The translations under genes and the position numbers were made by a program. Shown in pieces: positions 1 to 5,536 of a stretch of DNA of 6,270 bases (its first letter is position 1; each line of letters opens with the position of its first letter). This DNA comes from Actinomycetota bacterium (lineage in GTDB: Bacteria; Actinomycetota; UBA4738; HRBIN12): NCBI GenBank assembly GCA_005883885.1, contig VAYF01000082.1, positions 1-6,270 on the forward strand. The letters are read 5' to 3'. The notes below the pieces were generated by a model that made no database searches, had not been told where the DNA came from, and saw only the letters and a program-made list of their open reading frames with translations.

Positions 1-1
1 C

Positions 2-97
2 TACCGCAAGCGAGGCACCGAGCTCCTGTTCGGGGTGTATGGCGAGGTCGAGGTCGCGGGCGATGTCCGCGTCGGCGACGCCGTCGAGCCGATCTAG
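2..97 (+). CDS. C-terminal end of a probable MOSC-domain protein (5' partial)
   Basis: The frame beginning at base 2 is open from the window edge and ends at TAG 95-97, giving 31 residues. The tail carries RGTELLFGVYGEV followed by VRVGDAVEPI. This resembles the last strands of MOSC domains (molybdenum cofactor sulfurase C-terminal family), where an 'RG..LFG.Y..V...G.IRVGD.VE' ending is typical. MOSC proteins are thought to carry sulfur for metal-sulfur cluster or cofactor enzymes. The cofactor-binding cysteine would lie upstream of the window, so activity cannot be judged. The stop overlaps the stop of the convergent DinB-like gene. The family call rests on a short tail; another beta-barrel protein ending in a 'VGD.V' strand is possible. 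Confidence 0.6.
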   Translation, partial: YRKRGTELLFGVYGEVEVAGDVRVGDAVEPI

Positions 98-531
98 CGC
101 TGCCCGGCCGCGGCGAAGGTCACGATCTCCGCCGCGTGCTCCTCGTAATGGTCGACCGTCTCGTCGGTGAACTCCGAGCCGGCCGAGTCGGTGACCTCGG
201 TCATCGCGAGCAACGCGGCGCGAGCGCGATCACGACCGCGCTCGGCGGCGACGATGACGTCGTCCCACGATTTCCCCTTCCCGTCTTCAGCCACCATCCG
301 GTTGAGCGCTTCCCAGTCCTGATCGGGTGGCTCCGGCTGCCCGGCCGACATCCGCTCGAGCACGTCACCGACGTAGTCGGCCCAGTAGCCGCAGTGCCAC
401 ACCAGATCCTTCACCGACCATCCGGGGACGACCCCTTCCACCTCCCGGCGGTCTTCGGGAACCCCGTCGAACGCGCCCACGAGGGCGCTCCACGCCTCGT
501 CCTCTCGTCCGAGCAACACGTCACGATCCAT
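94..531 (-). CDS. DinB / mycothiol-dependent maleylpyruvate isomerase-like protein
   Basis: This 145-residue protein looks like a member of the DinB/MDMPI four-helix-bundle superfamily. These are small metal-binding proteins, many of them thiol-dependent transferases or isomerases, and in actinobacteria often linked to mycothiol. The N-terminal helix is followed by PGWSVKDLVWHCGYW (residues 36-50), the usual 'W-(S/T)-x-(K/R)-D-x-x-x-H' signature, with His46 as a candidate metal ligand. The C-terminal helix has DHYEEHAAEI (127-136), with His128 and His132 supplying the remaining ligands. The ATG at 531 was chosen over an in-frame ATG at 651. It has a good Shine-Dalgarno (GGAAGGAG, 538-545) six bases upstream, and the 40-residue upstream extension is Arg/Pro-rich low-complexity sequence. 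The substrate is unknown. The superfamily call is fairly secure; the exact activity is not. Confidence 0.75.
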   Translation of the reverse strand: MDRDVLLGREDEAWSALVGAFDGVPEDRREVEGVVPGWSVKDLVWHCGYWADYVGDVLERMSAGQPEPPDQDWEALNRMVAEDGKGKSWDDVIVAAERGRDRARAALLAMTEVTDSAGSEFTDETVDHYEEHAAEIVTFAAAGQR

Positions 532-564
532 CCCTCGCTCCTTCCGTCGCGTGTCGGGTGCGGA

Positions 565-570
565 AGGGTA
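565..570 (-). promoter_or_regulatory. Possible -10 box for the DinB-like gene
   Basis: On the - strand the 79-bp divergent intergenic region contains TACCCT (TANNNT type), 33 bases upstream of the ATG at 531 and upstream of its Shine-Dalgarno. A TTGCCC at 585-590 could serve as a -35 box, but the 14-bp spacer is shorter than the usual 17. Six-base matches are common by chance, so this is weak evidence. Confidence 0.25.
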
Positions 571-597
571 GCGGAGCGCGGGCGGGGCAAGCGCGGC

Positions 598-603
598 TAG
601 GCT
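598..603 (+). promoter_or_regulatory. Possible -10 box for a leaderless mgtC-family transcript
   Basis: TAGGCT (TANNNT type, preceded by GC) ends seven bases before the GTG at 611. A transcript starting at this distance would begin at or next to the start codon, as in leaderless actinobacterial mRNAs. This fits the lack of a properly spaced Shine-Dalgarno; the only purine run, GGAAG at 606-610, touches the GTG. No convincing -35 hexamer is seen 16-18 bases upstream. Confidence 0.35.
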
Positions 604-610
604 CCGGAAG

Positions 611-1063
611 GTGCGCGCCGGTCTGCAGCTGGCCCTGTTCGGACGGATCACGCTCGCGACCGCGTTCGGCTTCCTGATCGGGCTCGAGCGTCAGTGGCGA
701 GGCAAGCCCGCGGGCGATCGGACGTTCGCGCTGCTGGCTCTCGGGGCATCGGCGTTCGCGGGGCTCGCGCTCGAGCTGTTCCCGGACTCCGCCGACCGCG
801 TGATCCAGGGCGTCGTCACGGGCGTCGGGTTCCTCGGCGCCGGCATCATCTTCCAGACGCACGAGCGCCCGCAGGGGCTGACGACCGCGGCGGCGGCGTG
901 GGCGGCGACCGGGATCGGGGTGCTGTGCGGTGTCACGCTGTACCTCACGGCGGGGCTCACGACGATCCTCACGATCCTGGTGCTGGAGTCGATCAGTCTC
1001 CCCGGGGTGTCGCGCCTGGAGACGCCGCCGACCGAACCGTCCGACCCCCAACGCGAGGATTGA
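611..1063 (+). CDS. MgtC/SapB family inner-membrane protein (short form)
   Basis: This is a 150-residue hydrophobic protein of the MgtC/SapB family. The name-giving members are linked to survival in low magnesium and to modulation of the F-type ATP synthase in pathogens; many environmental members have no known role. Family hallmarks are GLERQWRGKPAGDRTFALLALGA (residues 24-46), the glycine-rich GVGFLGAGIIF (71-81), and GLTTAAAAWAATGIG (89-103). About four membrane helices are expected, at roughly 7-25, 39-57, 64-82 and 90-125 (the last possibly split). It ends in a short polar tail (about 131-150) and lacks the cytoplasmic ACT-like domain of full-length MgtC, so it is the membrane module only. 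GTG 611 is the only usual start codon between the in-frame stop at 569-571 and the first helix. The gene converges on the fusion gene with a 7-bp gap and no visible hairpin terminator. Confidence 0.88.
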   Translation: MRAGLQLALFGRITLATAFGFLIGLERQWRGKPAGDRTFALLALGASAFAGLALELFPDSADRVIQGVVTGVGFLGAGIIFQTHERPQGLTTAAAAWAATGIGVLCGVTLYLTAGLTTILTILVLESISLPGVSRLETPPTEPSDPQRED

Positions 1064-1070
1064 GCCGCCG

Positions 1071-3374
1071 CTACATCGTCGAGGGCATCGGGGCGTACGC
1101 CAGGGCGTGTGCCTCGGCGACCCCCTCGTTCGTCACGCGGCCGTCCCACGTGTTGACCCCGCGCGCGAGAGATGGATCGCCGCGGACGGCGGTCTCGATC
1201 CCGGCGCTCGCGAGCTCCAGGACGTACGGCAACGTCACGTTCGTCAGGGCGTAGGTCGACGTGCGCGGCACCGCACCCGGCATGTTCCCCACCGCGTAAT
1301 GGACCACGTCGTCGACCACATAGGTCGGATCCGCGTGCGTCGTGACGTGGGAGGTCTCGAACGTCCCGCCCTGGTCGATCGAGATGTCGACGAGCACGGA
1401 TCCCGGACGCATCTGCTTCACGAGCTCGGCACTGACCAGATGCGGCGCACGGGCGCCGGGGACCAGCACCGCCCCGATCACCAGGTCGGCCTCCACCACC
1501 AGCCGTTCGATCGCCAGCCGGGACGACGTCACGGTCTGGATCCGCCCGTGCCAGATCCGGTCGATCTCGCGGAGCCGGTCCACGTCCTTGTCCAGCACGA
1601 CGACCTCGGCTTCCATCCCGGCGGCGATCTGCGCTGCGTTCCCGCCGGCCATCCCGCCACCGAGCACGACGACCCTCGCGGGCATCACGCCGGAGGCGCC
1701 GCCCATCAGGACGCCCCGGCCGCCGCTCGGCCGCTCGAGGTACTTCGCTCCCTCCTGGGGCGCCATCCTCCCGGCGATCTCCGACATCGGCGCGAGGAGC
1801 GGGAGACGGCCGTCCGACGTCTGGACCGTCTCGTACCCGACGGCGCGGACGCCACGATCAACGAGGAACCGGGTCAGCTTCTCGTCGGCCGCGAGGTGGA
1901 GGTACGTGAAGAGCACATGATCGGTGCGGAAGCGTTCGAACTCCTCCGGCTGCGGCTCCTTCACCTTGACGATCAACTCTGCCTCGGCGAACACCGCGTC
2001 CGCGTCGGGCTCGATCTGCGTGCCCGCGGCCACGAAATGGTCGTCCGCGATCGCCGAGTCGACCCCCGCGGTCGTCTCGACGACCACATGGTGGCCGCCG
2101 TGCACGAGCAGCTCGCCCAGCTCATCGGACCCGAGGACGAGCGGCGGCGAGATCTGCATCGCCCCCGGGCCGAGCGCCCGAGACATGATGCCGTGCTTCC
2201 GTGCGGCGAGCACAACCCGGCCGGCGGCGCCGGGATCACCCTCCAGGATCGAGGGGTCGATCTGCACAGCCGCCAGCACCCCGGTCCCCGATCGGACCTC
2301 CCCGACCATCGGGTGCGCTTCGAGAGGCGTCAACGCAACCGTCAGCTCGCCCTCCAGGGTCTTCGCCCGCTCCAACAGGCCCTCGCGATCGATGATGTCG
2401 AGGTTCGCCAGCGCCGCGGCCGAGACGGCGGCGTGCCCCGAATACGTGTAGCCGTGACGGAACATGCCGGCACCCTCACGCCAGAACGGCTCCCAGACCG
2501 AGGGGGCGGCGATCACGGCCCCGAGGGGCAGGTAGCCGCTCGTGATCCCCTTCGCACAGGTGATCAGGTCGGGTTCGAGCCCGAACCGGCCGCTCGCGAA
2601 CCATGCGCCGCAGCGCCCGAAGCCGGTGATCACCTCATCGGCGATGAAGAGCACCCCCGTCTCGCGGCAGACCCCGCGGACGGCTTCCAGGTAGCCGTCC
2701 GGAGGCGGGAAGACTCCCCCGGCGCCGATCACCGGTTCGCAGAAGAACGCCGCGGTCCGATCAGCGCCGACCCGATCGATCGTGGATCGGAGCGCGTCGG
2801 CGTCGTCCCACGGAACCTCGACCACGTCCTGCAACAACGCCCCGTATCCCGCCAGGTTCGCCGGGATCCCCGAGAGCGAGGTCCCCGCGGCGTGCATCCC
2901 GTGGTAGGCGCGTTCACGCCGGATCAGGACGGTCCGGTCCGGCTCGCCGGCGAGGGACCAGAACCGGCGAACGATCTTGGTGGCGGTGTCGATCGAATCC
3001 GAGCCGCCGCTCGTCAGGAACACCTTCGCGTTGGGTATCGGCGCGAGCCCCGCGACCCGCTCCGCCAGCGCCTCCGTGGGAGGGTTGGTCAGGTCGCCGA
3101 AGGTCGAGTGCGCCGCGAGCTCCGCCATCTGCCGCCGGGCGGCGTCGGCGATCTCGGTCCGCCCATGCCCGACGTTGCAGAACCAGAGGCCGGCGGTCGC
3201 ATCCAGGTACCGGTTCCCCTCGGCGTCCCAGACATGCGACCCCCGCCCGCGGACGATCGACAGACCCCCCTCCGCCTCGACCGCGGCCATGTCGGCGAAC
3301 GGGTGCCAGAAGGTGGTCATGCCGCAGATGTTCCCAGGATGCGGACCCGAAGGGTCCATGGACGCGGCAGTCAT
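1071..3374 (-). CDS. Class III aminotransferase - alanine dehydrogenase fusion
   Basis: One 767-codon frame encodes two enzymes. Residues about 19-423 are a class III PLP-dependent aminotransferase of the omega-amino acid:pyruvate type. It shows GLWFCNVGHGR (62-72), TSGGSDSIDTA (121-131), YHG (157-159), DEVITGFGR (246-254) with the PLP-ring aspartate D246, and the PLP lysine K275 in CAKG. Residues about 424-767 match alanine dehydrogenase: K472 in VKVKEP, H493 in FTYLHLA, the NAD-binding GGGMAGGNAA (572-581), D595 (coenzyme ribose) and D667 in VDISIDQGG. These correspond to K75, H96, D198 and D270 of the M. tuberculosis enzyme. The first 26 or so residues of that enzyme, including pyruvate-binding R15, have no counterpart. 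The aminotransferase's last helix is also cut soon after QISPPL (407-412). Expected reactions are amine + pyruvate to aldehyde + alanine, then alanine + NAD to pyruvate + ammonium + NADH. Starts at M1 (3374), M6 (3359) or M19 (3320) are all possible, as none has a strong Shine-Dalgarno. The gene is divergent from the polyamine importer. Confidence 0.88.
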   Translation of the reverse strand: MTAASMDPSGPHPGNICGMTTFWHPFADMAAVEAEGGLSIVRGRGSHVWDAEGNRYLDATAGLWFCNVGHGRTEIADAARRQMAELAAHSTFGDLTNPPTEALAERVAGLAPIPNAKVFLTSGGSDSIDTATKIVRRFWSLAGEPDRTVLIRRERAYHGMHAAGTSLSGIPANLAGYGALLQDVVEVPWDDADALRSTIDRVGADRTAAFFCEPVIGAGGVFPPPDGYLEAVRGVCRETGVLFIADEVITGFGRCGAWFASGRFGLEPDLITCAKGITSGYLPLGAVIAAPSVWEPFWREGAGMFRHGYTYSGHAAVSAAALANLDIIDREGLLERAKTLEGELTVALTPLEAHPMVGEVRSGTGVLAAVQIDPSILEGDPGAAGRVVLAARKHGIMSRALGPGAMQISPPLVLGSDELGELLVHGGHHVVVETTAGVDSAIADDHFVAAGTQIEPDADAVFAEAELIVKVKEPQPEEFERFRTDHVLFTYLHLAADEKLTRFLVDRGVRAVGYETVQTSDGRLPLLAPMSEIAGRMAPQEGAKYLERPSGGRGVLMGGASGVMPARVVVLGGGMAGGNAAQIAAGMEAEVVVLDKDVDRLREIDRIWHGRIQTVTSSRLAIERLVVEADLVIGAVLVPGARAPHLVSAELVKQMRPGSVLVDISIDQGGTFETSHVTTHADPTYVVDDVVHYAVGNMPGAVPRTSTYALTNVTLPYVLELASAGIETAVRGDPSLARGVNTWDGRVTNEGVAEAHALAYAPMPSTM
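2097..2123 (-). other. Fusion junction between aminotransferase and alanine dehydrogenase
   Basis: Similarity to class III aminotransferases stops and similarity to alanine dehydrogenase begins within codons 418-427. The junction DNA has a short direct repeat, GAGCTG-GGC-GAGCTG on the - strand (2123-2118 and 2114-2109), encoding E-L-G-E-L. In separate genes this sequence would fit either the last aminotransferase helix (DELGELL) or the first alanine dehydrogenase helix (..RELV..GH). A microhomology deletion that removed the first gene's stop and the second gene's start would leave such a scar. The position is approximate because it was judged by eye. Confidence 0.55.
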
Positions 3375-3387
3375 TCCGGACTAGCCT
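3359..3387 (+). promoter_or_regulatory. Possible promoter of the polyamine transporter operon
   Basis: TGGACG (3359-3364, four of six to TTGACA) is followed after exactly 17 bases by TAGCCT (3382-3387, TANNNT type). A start about seven bases downstream would give a short leader of some 23 bases containing the Shine-Dalgarno GGGGAGG. The -35 lies inside the first codons of the divergent fusion gene. The -10 includes a CTAG shared with the opposite strand, so the two transcripts probably compete for or share this 42-bp region. No operator palindrome longer than CTAG is evident. Confidence 0.4.
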
Positions 3388-3416
3388 TCGGCTGACCATC
3401 CCAGGGGAGGGAAGCA

Positions 3417-4655
3417 GTGGATCCCACGATCGACCCAGCGTTCCTGCGTGGCGTCACCCAGCGTCGGCTCTCACGCCGCGATCTGATCCGGTACGCGGGC
3501 GTCGGAGCGGGGGCGCTGAGCCTCTCGTCCATCCTCGCCGCATGCGGCGTGAAGTCGAGCGGCGCGGCGGGCTCCCAGTCCGCGGCGGGCTTCGACTGGG
3601 CCTCGCAGAGCCTCCACCACCAGCTGAACTTCGCGAACTGGCCGTACTACATCGACGTGAACCACGGGACGCATCCCACCCTCGACACGTTCACCCAGAA
3701 GACCGGGATTCAGGTCAACTACAAGCCCGTCATCAACGACAATCAGGCCTTCTACGCGAAGCTGAAGCCCTCGCTCGAACAGGGGAAGCCGACGGGGTGG
3801 GACATCGTGGTCATCACGAACGGTGCCCAGCTGTCCGAGCTGATCGACAACGGCTGGCTGATCCCGTTGGACCTCTCGCAGCTGCCCAACTTCACGGCGA
3901 ACGCGAGCCCCACGATCAAGGACCCCACCTACGACCCGGGCAACAAGTACACGGTGGTGTGGCAGTCGGGCCTCACCGGGATCGGGTTCAGCCCCAAGGC
4001 GACCGCGGCGCTCGGGCGGGAGCCGAACAGCCTCAACGACCTCTTCGATCCCGCGGTCGCCGGCCATGTGGGGATGATGAGCGACAACACCGAGCTCGGG
4101 AGCATCGGGCTCCTGAAGCTCGGGATCGAGCCCTCCACATCGACGCCGGACGACTGGACCCAAGCTGCCGCGGTGCTGCAGAAGCAGAAGGACGACGGGA
4201 TCCCACGCGGCTACTTCGACCAGGGGTACATCAACCAGTTGGAGAACGGGAACACGTGGATCACCCAGGCATGGTCGGGCGACATCTTCATCGCCCAGCA
4301 GTCCGGGTACCCGGAGCTGAAGTTCATCGTCCCGAACGAAGGCGTGATGTTCTGGCACGACAACATGATGATCCCGGTGGGGGCGGCGAACCCGTTGGAC
4401 GCGCTCACCTACATGAACTACGCGTACGACCCGCACGTCGCCGCGCTGATGGCCAACTACATCTGGTACATCACGCCGGTTCCCGCGGCGAAGCCGATCG
4501 TCGCGGCACTCCCCGGCGGGAAGGCCGTCGCCTCGAGCCCACTCGTGTTCCCGGACCAGGCCATGTTGGACAAGACGCACCAGTACTACGTCTACAAGGG
4601 CACCAGCGACCTCGACCAGTGGAACAACACCTTCGATCCGATCATCACGGGCTGA
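3417..4655 (+). CDS. potD: Polyamine ABC transporter substrate-binding lipoprotein (PotD-like)
   Basis: This is a 412-residue extracytoplasmic binding protein that would deliver a polyamine to the permease pair encoded next. The N-terminus has a twin-arginine motif SRRDLIR (19-25), a hydrophobic stretch and a lipobox LAAC with lipidation Cys43, so it is probably a Tat-exported lipoprotein. The mature part follows the PotD fold. By eye, W75/Y78, D223/E226, W286 and W313/D315 correspond to E. coli PotD W34/Y37, D168/E171, W229 and W255/D257, with matching spacings. The S83/Y85 pair is instead T134/G136, so the ligand may differ from spermidine (putrescine or another diamine is possible). The GTG start has GGAGG at 3406-3410, six bases upstream. 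It is the first gene of the operon, and its stop overlaps the likely start of the PotB-like gene. Confidence 0.92.
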   Translation: MDPTIDPAFLRGVTQRRLSRRDLIRYAGVGAGALSLSSILAACGVKSSGAAGSQSAAGFDWASQSLHHQLNFANWPYYIDVNHGTHPTLDTFTQKTGIQVNYKPVINDNQAFYAKLKPSLEQGKPTGWDIVVITNGAQLSELIDNGWLIPLDLSQLPNFTANASPTIKDPTYDPGNKYTVVWQSGLTGIGFSPKATAALGREPNSLNDLFDPAVAGHVGMMSDNTELGSIGLLKLGIEPSTSTPDDWTQAAAVLQKQKDDGIPRGYFDQGYINQLENGNTWITQAWSGDIFIAQQSGYPELKFIVPNEGVMFWHDNMMIPVGAANPLDALTYMNYAYDPHVAALMANYIWYITPVPAAKPIVAALPGGKAVASSPLVFPDQAMLDKTHQYYVYKGTSDLDQWNNTFDPIITG

Positions 4656-5536
4656 AACAGAAGAAGGCCCGCGGCAGGAAACGTCTGGCGCCGTACGGGC
4701 TGACGGCTCCGGGCGTCCTCTGGCTCGCGATCTTCTTCCTCATCCCGATGGGGGCGATGCTCGTCCTGTCGCTCGAGACCAGGATCCCCACGGCGGGCTT
4801 CAAGAACTCCGGGTACCAGTTCACCTGGCATATCGGCGAGTACAACACCGCGTGGGCGCAGGCGCACGTCCAGTTCGTCCGCTCCCTCTGGTACGGAGCG
4901 ATCGTCACGATCGTGACGCTTGCCGCCGGCTACCCGGCCGCTTACTGGATCGCCTTCAAGGGCGGGCACCACAAGACCACCTATCTGTTCCTGATGCTGT
5001 TGCCGTTCTTCGTGTCCTTCGTGATCCGGTCGCTCGCGTGGCAGTTCATCCTGTCGGATGACGGCATCGTGATCTCGAACCTCGAGCGGTGGCATCTGCT
5101 GCCGCAGGGGTTCCACATCCTGTCGACCTCGATCGCGGTGATCGCCGGGATCGCGTACAACTCGCTGCCTTTCATGGTGCTGCCGCTCTACGTTTCGCTC
5201 GAGAAGATCGACCGCAACGTGGTCGAGGCGGCCCGTGACCTCTATGCGACCCCTCGTCAGGTCTTCCGCAAGGTCATCCTGCCGCTGTCCATCCCCGGCA
5301 TCTTCGCCGGGTTCCTCCTGACGTTCATCCCGGCGGTCGGCGACTACGTGAACAACGACATCCTCGGGGGGCCCAACACCACGATGATCGGGAACGTGAT
5401 CCAACGGGCGTTCCTGAACGACCAGAACTACCCGCTGGCCTCGTCGCTGTCCTTCATCCTGATGGTCGGGCTCCTGATCGGGATCCTGATCTACGCGCGC
5501 GTGTTGGGGACCCGCCAGATCGAGGAGTACATCTGA
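4652..5536 (+). CDS. potB: Polyamine ABC transporter permease (PotB-like), probable CTG start
   Basis: This inner-membrane permease has about 294 residues and pairs with the PotC-like protein to form the channel. Six membrane helices are visible, at roughly 15-41, 78-102, 110-134, 160-183, 212-232 and 264-286. The cytoplasmic EAA loop EAARDLYATPRQVF (192-205), followed by VILPLSIPGI, docks on the ATPase. FIPAVGDYV and GGPNTTMIGN near helix 5 are typical of the PotB group. The start is unusual, with no ATG until 4748, inside helix 1. CTG 4652 overlaps the potD stop as CTGA and yields a basic Lys-Gln-Lys-Lys N-terminus like that expected for the family, so it is preferred. GTG 4619 is the alternative, overlapping potD by 37 bases and adding 11 residues, but it has no Shine-Dalgarno. 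The function is secure; the start is not. Confidence 0.88.
   Translation: MKQKKARGRKRLAPYGLTAPGVLWLAIFFLIPMGAMLVLSLETRIPTAGFKNSGYQFTWHIGEYNTAWAQAHVQFVRSLWYGAIVTIVTLAAGYPAAYWIAFKGGHHKTTYLFLMLLPFFVSFVIRSLAWQFILSDDGIVISNLERWHLLPQGFHILSTSIAVIAGIAYNSLPFMVLPLYVSLEKIDRNVVEAARDLYATPRQVFRKVILPLSIPGIFAGFLLTFIPAVGDYVNNDILGGPNTTMIGNVIQRAFLNDQNYPLASSLSFILMVGLLIGILIYARVLGTRQIEEYI

Noticed and set aside
532..651. A 40-residue N-terminal extension of the DinB-like protein from ATG 651
   Set aside because: It overlaps the divergent mgtC-family gene, is Arg/Pro/Ala-rich, and would bypass the strong Shine-Dalgarno before ATG 531.
1064..1070. A bidirectional terminator between the mgtC-family gene and the fusion gene
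   Set aside because: The gap is 7 bp, and no GC-rich inverted repeat followed by a T run is visible in or beside it on either strand.
2760..2790. Clustered GATCG repeats as a possible binding site or origin-like element
   Set aside because: They fall in coding sequence of the aminotransferase (Asp/Arg/Ile codons), and GATCG is common throughout this window.
930..3395. An 821-codon open frame on the + strand, antisense to the aminotransferase-dehydrogenase gene
   Set aside because: Its translation is Arg/Asp/His/Pro-rich low complexity with no recognisable motif, while the opposite strand has two well-conserved enzymes. It is the usual antisense shadow of a high-GC gene.
3471..4580. A 369-codon frame antisense to the PotD-like gene
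   Set aside because: Composed mainly of Val/Arg/Asp/His with no domain signature; the PotD frame on the other strand explains the codon bias.
3542..4618. The long upstream part of the open frame that ends as the PotB-like gene
   Set aside because: It reads through the PotD gene out of frame and gives Arg/Pro-rich sequence. Only the part after the PotD stop resembles a permease, so it is not a PotB N-terminal extension.
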